A DNA stretch of 64,000 nt from Planctomycetia bacterium. Its GTDB lineage: Bacteria > Planctomycetota > Phycisphaerae > UBA1845 > UTPLA1. Positions 6,777-13,963 of the stretch are shown in pieces. Location of the stretch: assembly GCA_015075745.1 (NCBI GenBank), contig JABTTW010000001.1:1116001-1180000 (forward strand), given 5' to 3'. How positions within the stretch are numbered: position 1 is the stretch's first letter; every line of letters starts with the position of its first letter. Below the pieces are notes generated by a model. That model was not told the origin of the DNA. It made no database searches and saw nothing but the letters and a program-made list of their open reading frames with translations. The position numbers and the translations under genes were made by a program.

Positions 6777-8630
6777 ATGATTGTGTACCGCTCCTCTTGG
6801 CTTACCGGAAGTGTCCTGGCCGTTATCCTCGCCGCGCCGATCGGAGCTTCGGCGGACCCTGTCACCGGTCTCGTTCGGCGAGCCGGCGATCTCGCGCCGG
6901 TGGCCGGAGCGAAGGTTACGCTCCAGGCCTCGCTCACGCACACCTTTACCGCGGGGGACGGTACGTTCGCCCTGGACGTGCCCGCCGGGCCCGGCCGTGT
7001 CATCGTCGGCGCAGCCAAGGGCTATTTCAATGCCGGTGTTACGGTGACGTCGCCCGCAGCGGGTGTCGTTATTACGTTGACAGCCGTCGCACAAGGTAAC
7101 GACCCCGCGTACCAGTTCATGTCGCCGGAAACCTGCGGCACCTGCCATCCCAATCAGGTGAGCGAATGGACAAATTCTCCAATGGCCAATGCGGGCGTGA
7201 ATACATGGGTGCATGACATTTACAACGGCATGGCGACCCCCGGCGGCATGGGCGGATTCGTTTACACGCGTGATTCCGTCTTTGCGCCGACGAATCCGAA
7301 TTCCGAGTGCGCCGCCTGTCATCAGCCCGAATCCTGGATTCCCACGCCGTTTAGCCGCATGGAAGGCCCGCAGGATGCCGGCTATCCGTCGATCGCCGCC
7401 GCGCATGGCATATCGTGCGACGTGTGCCACAAGGTCGCCGACGTGGACGTGGCGAAAATAAACTTCCCGGGCATCTTCCCGGGCGCCGTGGTCTTCACAC
7501 GGCCGCAGGGCGCCTCTCCCCATCAGGTGCAGTACGGTTTGCTCGGCGACACGACCATCAACATGCCCTTCATGATGCGAGCGTCATACCAGCCTCAGCT
7601 CATGGCCGAGGTCTGCGGCACCTGCCATCAGGATCGCAGCGATCCGGAGGAAAATCACTCCTACACCGGCCCGATCTCGGAACCGACCTACATTGAATGG
7701 GATGAGTCGCCCTATGCCGATCCGCAGTCCGCCTACTATGCGAATTGCGTAACCTGCCACATGCCGCCCTCCGGCGAGACGCAGTTCTGCGCCATTCAGA
7801 GTCCGCCGCTCGTTCGCGATACCAGCCTCATCCGCTCGCATGATATCCGCGGTACGACGCAGGACTTCCTTGAAAACGCAGTCACCATGTCGTTGGCGAC
7901 GAGTGTCGCCGGTAATACGCTGCAAGTCGATGTGACGCTCGACAACAACCTCACCGGTCACCACGTCCCCACCGGCGTCACGACGCGCAACATGATTCTC
8001 CTGGTAGAAGCCTGGCCCGATGGACAGGACCCCATTGCCGATCTCCTTCCTTTCACCGGAGCCCAAACCGTTGACGCGCTCGGAGGCGTCGGCGACCCGG
8101 CGCTGGGCTACTACGGCGGCCGGCCAGGAAAGCTTTATGCCAAGGTCAACCACGACGCGCTGATGAACAGCCCGACCTTCTTCACCGATGCAACCGGAAT
8201 CGTCATCGACAATCGGCTCGCGGCCCTCGAAGTGGACCCGACTTCCTACACCTTCACGCTGCCGCCCGGCACCGGCGACATCCGCGTTCGAGCCCGGCTG
8301 CTTTACCGCCGCGCCTGGCGCGCCCTCGTTGATGCCAAGGGCTGGACCGAGGACGGCCACGGCAATCCCCTCGGCGACGTTCAGCCGCCCCATTTCGGCT
8401 ACCTCATGGAATTGACGGAGACCATGATTCCCAACTGTGAGATGGCCGGCACAGGCGACGTCAACAGCGACGGCAACGTCAACGGCCTGGACATCAGCGG
8501 ATTCGTGAACGTCCTGCTCAATAGCCCGAATGGTCCCGCCACCTCGGCGTTTTGTGAGGCCGACATCCAAAAGGACGCGACGGTGGATTTCACGGACCTG
8601 GGGTTATTCGTCCAGAACCTGGTGAACTGA
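6777..8630 (+). CDS. Secreted pentaheme cytochrome c with C-terminal dockerin-like domain
   Basis: The 617-residue protein has a Sec signal peptide (cleavage near ASADP, residue 26). A small beta-sandwich of the carboxypeptidase-regulatory type follows (about 28-105), then a cytochrome region with five CXXCH sites: CGTCH at 120, CAACH at 178, CDVCH at 214, CGTCH at 280 and CVTCH at 324. The heme spacing recalls cytochrome c554-type multiheme proteins. A beta-rich segment (LDNNLTGHHVPTGVTTRN) precedes a dockerin-like tail with two calcium loops (GDVNSDGNVNGLDISGF and ADIQKDATVDFTDLGLF). It probably carries electrons at the cell surface or in the periplasm, supplied by the upstream polyferredoxin; that pairing is inferred from order and promoter motifs. 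No hydroxylamine-oxidoreductase-type crosslinking tyrosine could be identified. Confidence 0.82.
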   Translation: MIVYRSSWLTGSVLAVILAAPIGASADPVTGLVRRAGDLAPVAGAKVTLQASLTHTFTAGDGTFALDVPAGPGRVIVGAAKGYFNAGVTVTSPAAGVVITLTAVAQGNDPAYQFMSPETCGTCHPNQVSEWTNSPMANAGVNTWVHDIYNGMATPGGMGGFVYTRDSVFAPTNPNSECAACHQPESWIPTPFSRMEGPQDAGYPSIAAAHGISCDVCHKVADVDVAKINFPGIFPGAVVFTRPQGASPHQVQYGLLGDTTINMPFMMRASYQPQLMAEVCGTCHQDRSDPEENHSYTGPISEPTYIEWDESPYADPQSAYYANCVTCHMPPSGETQFCAIQSPPLVRDTSLIRSHDIRGTTQDFLENAVTMSLATSVAGNTLQVDVTLDNNLTGHHVPTGVTTRNMILLVEAWPDGQDPIADLLPFTGAQTVDALGGVGDPALGYYGGRPGKLYAKVNHDALMNSPTFFTDATGIVIDNRLAALEVDPTSYTFTLPPGTGDIRVRARLLYRRAWRALVDAKGWTEDGHGNPLGDVQPPHFGYLMELTETMIPNCEMAGTGDVNSDGNVNGLDISGFVNVLLNSPNGPATSAFCEADIQKDATVDFTDLGLFVQNLVN

Positions 8631-8774
8631 GTCGTATCTTGCCGGCCGGCGGAATGATCGCGCATAAAGGCGATCCTCGACGTGCGTGCCGAGCGTACGA
8701 GTCTCGAGATGGCAAACGTAACCGCGAAAGCAGCAGGTCCGGCTCCTCGATGAGATAGATGTCGGCGCGCCGAT

Positions 8775-8792
8775 GGCTCCGCCGGCGGAGCC
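8775..8792. repeat. Perfect 18-bp palindrome between convergent genes
   Basis: GGCTCCGCC is followed directly by its reverse complement GGCGGAGCC. It lies in the 211-bp gap between the convergent pentaheme cytochrome and dockerin-protein genes. It could form a strong hairpin and act as a two-way transcription stop, although no T-tract follows on either strand. Confidence 0.5.
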
Positions 8793-8841
8793 GATCAGCG
8801 CACCGGAGGTGGATCTGATCAGGCAAGAGTACGAAGCGAGA

Positions 8842-9273
8842 TCATGGGCACGTCGCTCCGGTTAGCAGCATCTCGACGAATACGTCCACGTCGTCTAGAT
8901 TGACGCCGCTCATCAAGTCCGTGTCGGCACAGGTGCAATTGCCGGGATTGATGATGCAACCAACGAATTGCTGAACGTCACGTCCGTCTTTCAGTCCGTC
9001 GCCGTTCATATCGCCGCGACAGGCGCACGCGATTGGAGCCGTCCAGAAGCCCCCGGCGAGCTCATAGGCACCGCCCCCCATAACCGGTCCGGCTTGTGCG
9101 TCGGGCTGGCCGATGGTCCCGCCGAGAGAGTAAGTGCCGCCGGTGCTAAACATCTGCCCGCCGCCGTCGATGGAGTTCCATGTCAGGTCATAGCCGCCTA
9201 ATTGTGCTAGTACGGCCGTGCAAGTGGTCAACGTGAATACGCCGAGGGCAGCCATCAATGCGCTGCGGTTCAT
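8842..9273 (-). CDS. Small secreted protein with dockerin-like C-terminus
   Basis: The 143-residue protein has a Sec signal (ending TAVLAQ). A glycine-rich beta segment (TYSLGGTIGQPDAQAG and GGGAYELAGGFW) of a type common in planctomycete secreted proteins follows, then a two-loop dockerin-like tail (GDMNGDGLKDGRDVQQFVGC and ADTDLMSGVNLDDVDVFVE) with extra cysteines. It is the last gene of the three-gene operon 13205-8842. Its ATG overlaps the metalloprotease stop codon (ATGA), and it has the Shine-Dalgarno TTGGAG. Function is unknown; it may be a surface-attached accessory of its upstream neighbours. Confidence 0.75.
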   Translation of the reverse strand: MNRSALMAALGVFTLTTCTAVLAQLGGYDLTWNSIDGGGQMFSTGGTYSLGGTIGQPDAQAGPVMGGGAYELAGGFWTAPIACACRGDMNGDGLKDGRDVQQFVGCIINPGNCTCADTDLMSGVNLDDVDVFVEMLLTGATCP

Positions 9274-10859
9274 TTTCGTTCTCCAATGGGATCAAGTGTC
9301 ATTGTCCGATGTCCGATGGTGACACTACCGCCACATGAGCTGATGCTCATCACTTTGTTGAATGTGCCCGTCCAGTTGGTGGAACCCTCTTTGATGTACA
9401 AGTTAGGAAACTCGCTCGCACCGGCCACCCAGTTATCGATGTTATTGATTCCTTCGGCAATCGTGTTGTAGGGAAGCGCAAAGGTGCCAACCTCGGCCCC
9501 GCCATGCGAGAAATCGACCCAGATATCCCAGCGTGTAACTTCGAATCCTTCACACATAGCCTTTCGATTCTCGATTGTCTCCGCATTGCGAGCAGCGTCG
9601 GAACCCGCCCCAGGAACTCCCGTCGCAGTCCCAAGGTAACTGACGGCTGGATTAGAAAAGTGTGGTATGCGGACGCCTGGCGAATATGCCATCACTGTAC
9701 GGTATTGCAAAGTATCGGAGCCGTAGAATCTGTGGCCGTGTGAATAGTCGTACGCGGAGCATTCAGAACCTGAGTTATCATGGTCGTGATTGCAGCCCTG
9801 GTTATGTCCAATCTCATGAGGATGGGATAGATTGCCAGCAGCACACTCCCACGTCACTACTTGGTATCCACGTGCACTTGATGTAGCGATGCACCAGGCA
9901 AGACCGCAGTATTCCTCATCGTCGACCCAAAGGGTGCAAAAGTCCGCGTTAAATGTGTCGCGGTCACTACGAACAGTGGTCCAGGGAGTTGACCCACCCA
10001 TGCTGTTGGTACCGCTTATCCTATCCAGGTGATCGTTGTAAGTTCCTTTTTCGTCGTAATTGATTTCGTAACGCCGCACCAAGCGAATGCGAGCATTAAT
10101 TGCGCTGTTCTCGTACGACTCGTTTGTGCGATCTATGGCGAGCTGACACTCGGCCTGGATTGCGGATGTCCCGCCAGCAGCAGCGCGGGCCACATTCGTA
10201 TACACAATCATGTTGTCGAAGACGATTCCGACATTTGCGCACGTACCGCGCGAAGCGAAGCCGGCGGTCCGAACGTCGATCCCCTCCCTTTCGCCAGCCT
10301 CGGGCACCCAATCCTCTTCATGCACCACGCCAGTAGCAGGAGTCCTCCCTCCTCCACACGGCCGATATTTGTCATCGTCCATCTTGCAAACGAAGTGGAT
10401 GCCGTTAGATGCGTACTTGGTCTTGTAGTGCAGCATTGCCTGCGGAGCCGTGATCTCGCTGGCAACCGCATCGCCCTGCACGACAAGGATCACCGAGGAG
10501 CCCACAAAGCCTACTAGTTTCCCGAAAACGGAGACGCTCTCTTCACCATGCCTTTCGACTCTTGTTACCAACATTTTGACCGTCAGTTCAGGTGATACGT
10601 TGAGCAGGATCCGGTCGCCGGGTACCGAGACCTGGAGTACTCCAACGTCGGGTATTGCCGGGACGGCATTCATTGAGTGTCGGAGAGGAATTTCACCTCG
10701 CGGCGCCGCGACGGGGATGAACAGGCTCGGTGGCGCGCGACCCGCCTCCTTATCCCCCACCAAGACCGATCGAGCGTTCATATCGCCGTCTTTCGCAAGC
10801 GTTGCGCGCTCGGCGAGGGCTACGACTAGGATCGTAAGAACAACCATTGTGCTCTTCAT
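9270..10859 (-). CDS. Secreted metzincin metalloprotease (reprolysin/M12-like)
   Basis: The 529-residue protein has a signal peptide (MKSTMVVLTILVVALAERATLA). After a prodomain of about 195 residues, the catalytic region contains NVGIVFDNMIVYTNVARAA and the zinc site HEIGHNQGCNHD at about residues 348-359. This is the full HExxHxxGxxHD motif of metzincins, followed by a Met-turn candidate (VMAYSP, Met about 391). The tail (about 445-529) may be a beta-helix or adhesion module. Cysteines around the active site (CEGF and others) suggest disulfides and export. It sits 27 bp after the fibre gene and overlaps the next gene by four bases, so the three are probably made together. The substrate is unknown; processing of the co-encoded fibre is one possibility. 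Confidence 0.85.
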   Translation of the reverse strand: MKSTMVVLTILVVALAERATLAKDGDMNARSVLVGDKEAGRAPPSLFIPVAAPRGEIPLRHSMNAVPAIPDVGVLQVSVPGDRILLNVSPELTVKMLVTRVERHGEESVSVFGKLVGFVGSSVILVVQGDAVASEITAPQAMLHYKTKYASNGIHFVCKMDDDKYRPCGGGRTPATGVVHEEDWVPEAGEREGIDVRTAGFASRGTCANVGIVFDNMIVYTNVARAAAGGTSAIQAECQLAIDRTNESYENSAINARIRLVRRYEINYDEKGTYNDHLDRISGTNSMGGSTPWTTVRSDRDTFNADFCTLWVDDEEYCGLAWCIATSSARGYQVVTWECAAGNLSHPHEIGHNQGCNHDHDNSGSECSAYDYSHGHRFYGSDTLQYRTVMAYSPGVRIPHFSNPAVSYLGTATGVPGAGSDAARNAETIENRKAMCEGFEVTRWDIWVDFSHGGAEVGTFALPYNTIAEGINNIDNWVAGASEFPNLYIKEGSTNWTGTFNKVMSISSCGGSVTIGHRTMTLDPIGERK

Positions 10860-10886
10860 TTGGAGGCTCCCTGAGAAAGCAATGAC

Positions 10887-13205
10887 TCATTGAAGGTTAA
10901 CAAAAACCAAAACCATTCCTTTCTCGCTTTTGGCGAGCTTGCTCATCGCCTTGCCAATGATCGCGCCCTGGGCCCGCGGGTAATCCAAGACCTTTCTGGC
11001 GTGGCCCGGCGTGTCGGAAGTGGTCAGTAGGTCACCCGGTTCGATCGCAGCCCCGGAGGCGTCGCAGTGGACCCACACACGGCCGGAGAGTGCGATCGGC
11101 GGTGCGTTCTCGCTTCCGGGAAGGTTGCCTAGGATGGCGCCTGCGGCTATGCCGCCGGCACCACTGACAATTCCTGCCACCCGGCGGTTGTAGGCACCGC
11201 GAGCCATGCGTAGATTGCCGGCGTTATCCGGATCGATTTCGACGACCATGCCGGGTTCGACCTCTTCGCTAACTGGAAATTTCTCCGCAACATCGGCGCC
11301 CGTGATCTCGATGACCTTTGTACGGACTAGACCTGTCTGGCCAAACATCTGAATAGTTGATGCACCGCCGGTACTGGACAAAATGAGGTAGCCACCCAAT
11401 GTGGGCTCTCGACCCATCGTTGCAGCGAATGGGTCTGCTGGAGTGCCTACGGAAAGTGAGGTCGGGCTGCCGCTCGTCACGCGAACCGAGCCCATTCCCG
11501 AGGGATACATCACAATATTGGCGTCGGCAATGTGATTCCTGATCGTGAAATTGCCATCAGTGCTCGATCCGTAACCCATCCAGCCGCTTCGACCCGCCGC
11601 GAATCCTTGTGGATACCATTCAATGAAACAATGATTAGTGCCTTCAATCGCCATTGAATTGCCATTACCCGTGATGTGCAGCTTCCTTTGAGGGGCGGTC
11701 GTTCCGATGCCAACGTTGCCATTGCCGAGCAGCCGCATCAGGCTCACGTCGCCGGCGGCCTGGAAATCGATCCCGTTCGCGGCGCCCGGTCCCGCGCCGC
11801 CGAGTCGCAGTCGCGCTACGTTATTGAGAAAGCTAAGTTCGCATGCGGCAGATGTGTTCGCGCTATTGCGCGCAACAATACCAACGTCTGAAAAAATCGG
11901 ACCCGCCGCGTCTACGCTTCCAGCCTGTGGATTGTTCTTTCCGATGCCAACGCCACCGGTCGCTCGAACCAGAAACTGATTGAGCCCGGTACTGATGAAA
12001 TCCGCATCGGTTGAGTCTGCCCATATGAATGTTCCATCATCGTGGCCCATGAATTGGTTCTCGTCGCGGACTCGGGCACGGCGACCGGCCGCAAAGCTGT
12101 AGTCGCCGCCCGCGAAATTGCCGGCACCGCCGACCGTCGTGGAAAAGGCGCCCTTCGACGTGTTGTTGGCGCCGCCTCCCGCGAACGAGCGATCACCAAT
12201 CGCGGTATTAAGTTGACCACCCGGCACGGCGCTATGTGCCCCGCTGGCAATGTTTGCCTCACCGCCGCTGACCGTCGCGAACGCATGGTCCGCGCTGGTG
12301 CCCGCGTTGTCGCCGGCCTGATTGTTTCCGCCGCCGCCGATCGCGCCATAGTCGTCGGTCACACGGTTGCGCGTGTTGTTGACGTTGCCGGTGTCGCTTG
12401 GGCCTCCGCCTGCGACTGTCGTATACGAGCCACTGGCCAGGTTGGACCGGCCGCCGCTGATGGAGGCATAAGTCCCTGTCGACTGATTGGAGAGACCACC
12501 GCCGACAAACGTCCGCTGGCCGGAGGCCGAGTTGGACTCGCCACCGCCGACGGTGGAGCGGTTCCCCGAGGCCGAGTTGTTTTGGCCGCCGCCGACCGTT
12601 GCATACGGACGATCAGTCGTCGGGCCCGAGTTGTTGCCTGCCTGATTCCGATCTCCGCCGCCGATCGTCCCGAAGTCGTCAGTGACGCGATTGTTGTCGA
12701 CGCCGGCGGAACCGCCGCCGCCGATCGTCGCACCCGCGACGCCGGAAGTGACGGAGTTGTCCGCACGGCCGCCGATCAGATTCGGGCTGCTGGGAGTCTG
12801 CTGGGTGTATAGCCCGGGAAGAGACAGCGCGTAGGGCGCCGGGGTCAGCTCCTGCCGTGGGGAAAGCGTCGTCAGGATGCCGCCGGCCGGTCCGACGCGA
12901 ATTTCCAACCAGCGCCCGTCTCCATTGAACGCCGCCGGGCCGAAGTCGAGGACGGCGGTAAACAGCCCCTCTGAGACGGCTTGGTCGAAGACGGCAACCG
13001 GCGGGGCGATTTGATTCGCCGGAAGGCTGCCTACGGGGTCATTCCAGAGCGTGAACTCCAGATCAACATCTGAATTGACCGGCGCACCCGCCTCGGAAAG
13101 CCGGCCCTGATAGGTAAACGCCGTACCCATCAGTACCTGTCCCTCGGCAACGTTGGAGACGGCAATAGCGGCGAAAACAACGGCTAGTCTGATGGGGTGC
13201 TTCAT
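10887..13205 (-). CDS. Secreted YadA-head/tail-fibre-like repeat protein
   Basis: The 772-residue protein has a Sec signal peptide and an N-terminal beta domain (FTYQGRLSEAGAPVNSDVD) of a kind often seen in planctomycete and myxobacterial proteins. Residues about 140-400 consist of many copies of a degenerate 14-16-residue unit (GGGxxNxASGxxSTVGGG), as in trimeric autotransporter heads. This is followed by phage-tail-fibre-type segments (VGIGTTAPQRKLHITG). The C-terminal 130 residues (DVAEKFPVSEEVEPGMVVEI to GAIIGKAMS) form a conserved module found in many environmental repeat proteins. No YadA membrane anchor is visible, so calling it an autotransporter is not supported. It is the first gene of the operon, with Shine-Dalgarno AGGAG. 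Probable role: a trimeric surface or secreted fibre. Confidence 0.72.
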   Translation of the reverse strand: MKHPIRLAVVFAAIAVSNVAEGQVLMGTAFTYQGRLSEAGAPVNSDVDLEFTLWNDPVGSLPANQIAPPVAVFDQAVSEGLFTAVLDFGPAAFNGDGRWLEIRVGPAGGILTTLSPRQELTPAPYALSLPGLYTQQTPSSPNLIGGRADNSVTSGVAGATIGGGGSAGVDNNRVTDDFGTIGGGDRNQAGNNSGPTTDRPYATVGGGQNNSASGNRSTVGGGESNSASGQRTFVGGGLSNQSTGTYASISGGRSNLASGSYTTVAGGGPSDTGNVNNTRNRVTDDYGAIGGGGNNQAGDNAGTSADHAFATVSGGEANIASGAHSAVPGGQLNTAIGDRSFAGGGANNTSKGAFSTTVGGAGNFAGGDYSFAAGRRARVRDENQFMGHDDGTFIWADSTDADFISTGLNQFLVRATGGVGIGKNNPQAGSVDAAGPIFSDVGIVARNSANTSAACELSFLNNVARLRLGGAGPGAANGIDFQAAGDVSLMRLLGNGNVGIGTTAPQRKLHITGNGNSMAIEGTNHCFIEWYPQGFAAGRSGWMGYGSSTDGNFTIRNHIADANIVMYPSGMGSVRVTSGSPTSLSVGTPADPFAATMGREPTLGGYLILSSTGGASTIQMFGQTGLVRTKVIEITGADVAEKFPVSEEVEPGMVVEIDPDNAGNLRMARGAYNRRVAGIVSGAGGIAAGAILGNLPGSENAPPIALSGRVWVHCDASGAAIEPGDLLTTSDTPGHARKVLDYPRAQGAIIGKAMSKLAKSEKGMVLVFVNLQ

Positions 13206-13380
13206 GGTCTAGCTCCTGCGATGCCTCAATGGCGTCCAGATTGATTCCTTTACTCTCCGGCCCTTGGTATAATTCATGGTCAGCGCCAGGGCTTGCTTCC
13301 GGGCCCCGACTCGTTCTTATCTACCTCTGGCCAATTTGAGATCAAAGTCCGCAGAAAAAATTCGTGAACGAGGATCGCCG

Positions 13381-13947
13381 ATGAGCTGCGAACTCCCCGC
13401 GGATATCACACGCATACTGAACGACCTAGACAGCAAAGACCGCTGCGCCGTGGCGGATCTGCTCCCGGTCGTTTACGCGGACCTGCGCAGACTGGCCGAC
13501 AGCTTTTTTCGCAAGGAGCGGCGGGACCACACTCTCCAGCCGACGGCCCTGGTGCATGAGGCCTACGTCCGGCTCATGAATGGCGATGGCCGCAATTATG
13601 AAAGCCGCGAGCACTTCTATCGCACGGCCGCGGTTGTGATGCGACATATCCTCATCCACCACGCGCGCGATCGCGCAGCTCAGAAGCGGGGTGGAGATTT
13701 CGAGCGTGTCCGGCTCGCCGATGACTTGGCCGCGGAAGTCCCTGAAGAGCTCGATCTCGTCGCGCTGGACGGGGCAATCACCAGGCTCGCCGGTCTGGAT
13801 GCACGACAAGCCGAAATCGTCTGCCTACGATTCTTCGCCGGATTGACCGTCGAAGAAACGGCAGCAACACTCAAAGTCTCCAAGCGCACGGTCGAGCAGG
13901 ACTGGACCATGGCCAAGGCCTGGCTATGGCGGGAGCTAAAGAACTGA
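13381..13947 (+). CDS. ECF-type RNA polymerase sigma factor (TIGR02999-like)
   Basis: The chosen ATG at 13381 (GAGGATCGCC ahead) gives 188 residues. Sigma region 2 includes LLPVVYADLRRLADSFFRKE and the characteristic LQPTALVHEAYVRL, typical of the planctomycete/acidobacterial ECF group. Sigma region 4 is a helix-turn-helix: LRFFAGLTVEETAATLKVS followed by KRTVEQDWTMAKAWLWREL. The stop lies 16 bp before a Ser/Thr kinase gene, an arrangement seen repeatedly in this phylum. The kinase is probably co-transcribed and may control the sigma factor in place of an anti-sigma factor. An in-frame upstream extension to 13276 exists but lacks similarity to the family. Confidence 0.92.
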   Translation: MSCELPADITRILNDLDSKDRCAVADLLPVVYADLRRLADSFFRKERRDHTLQPTALVHEAYVRLMNGDGRNYESREHFYRTAAVVMRHILIHHARDRAAQKRGGDFERVRLADDLAAEVPEELDLVALDGAITRLAGLDARQAEIVCLRFFAGLTVEETAATLKVSKRTVEQDWTMAKAWLWRELKN

Positions 13948-13963
13948 AAAGGAGGGTCGCACT

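Noticed and set aside
12100..12780. Possible CRISPR-like DNA repeats
   Set aside because: The repeats are degenerate, in frame, and encode the GGGxxNxASG units of the fibre protein; there are no uniform spacers.
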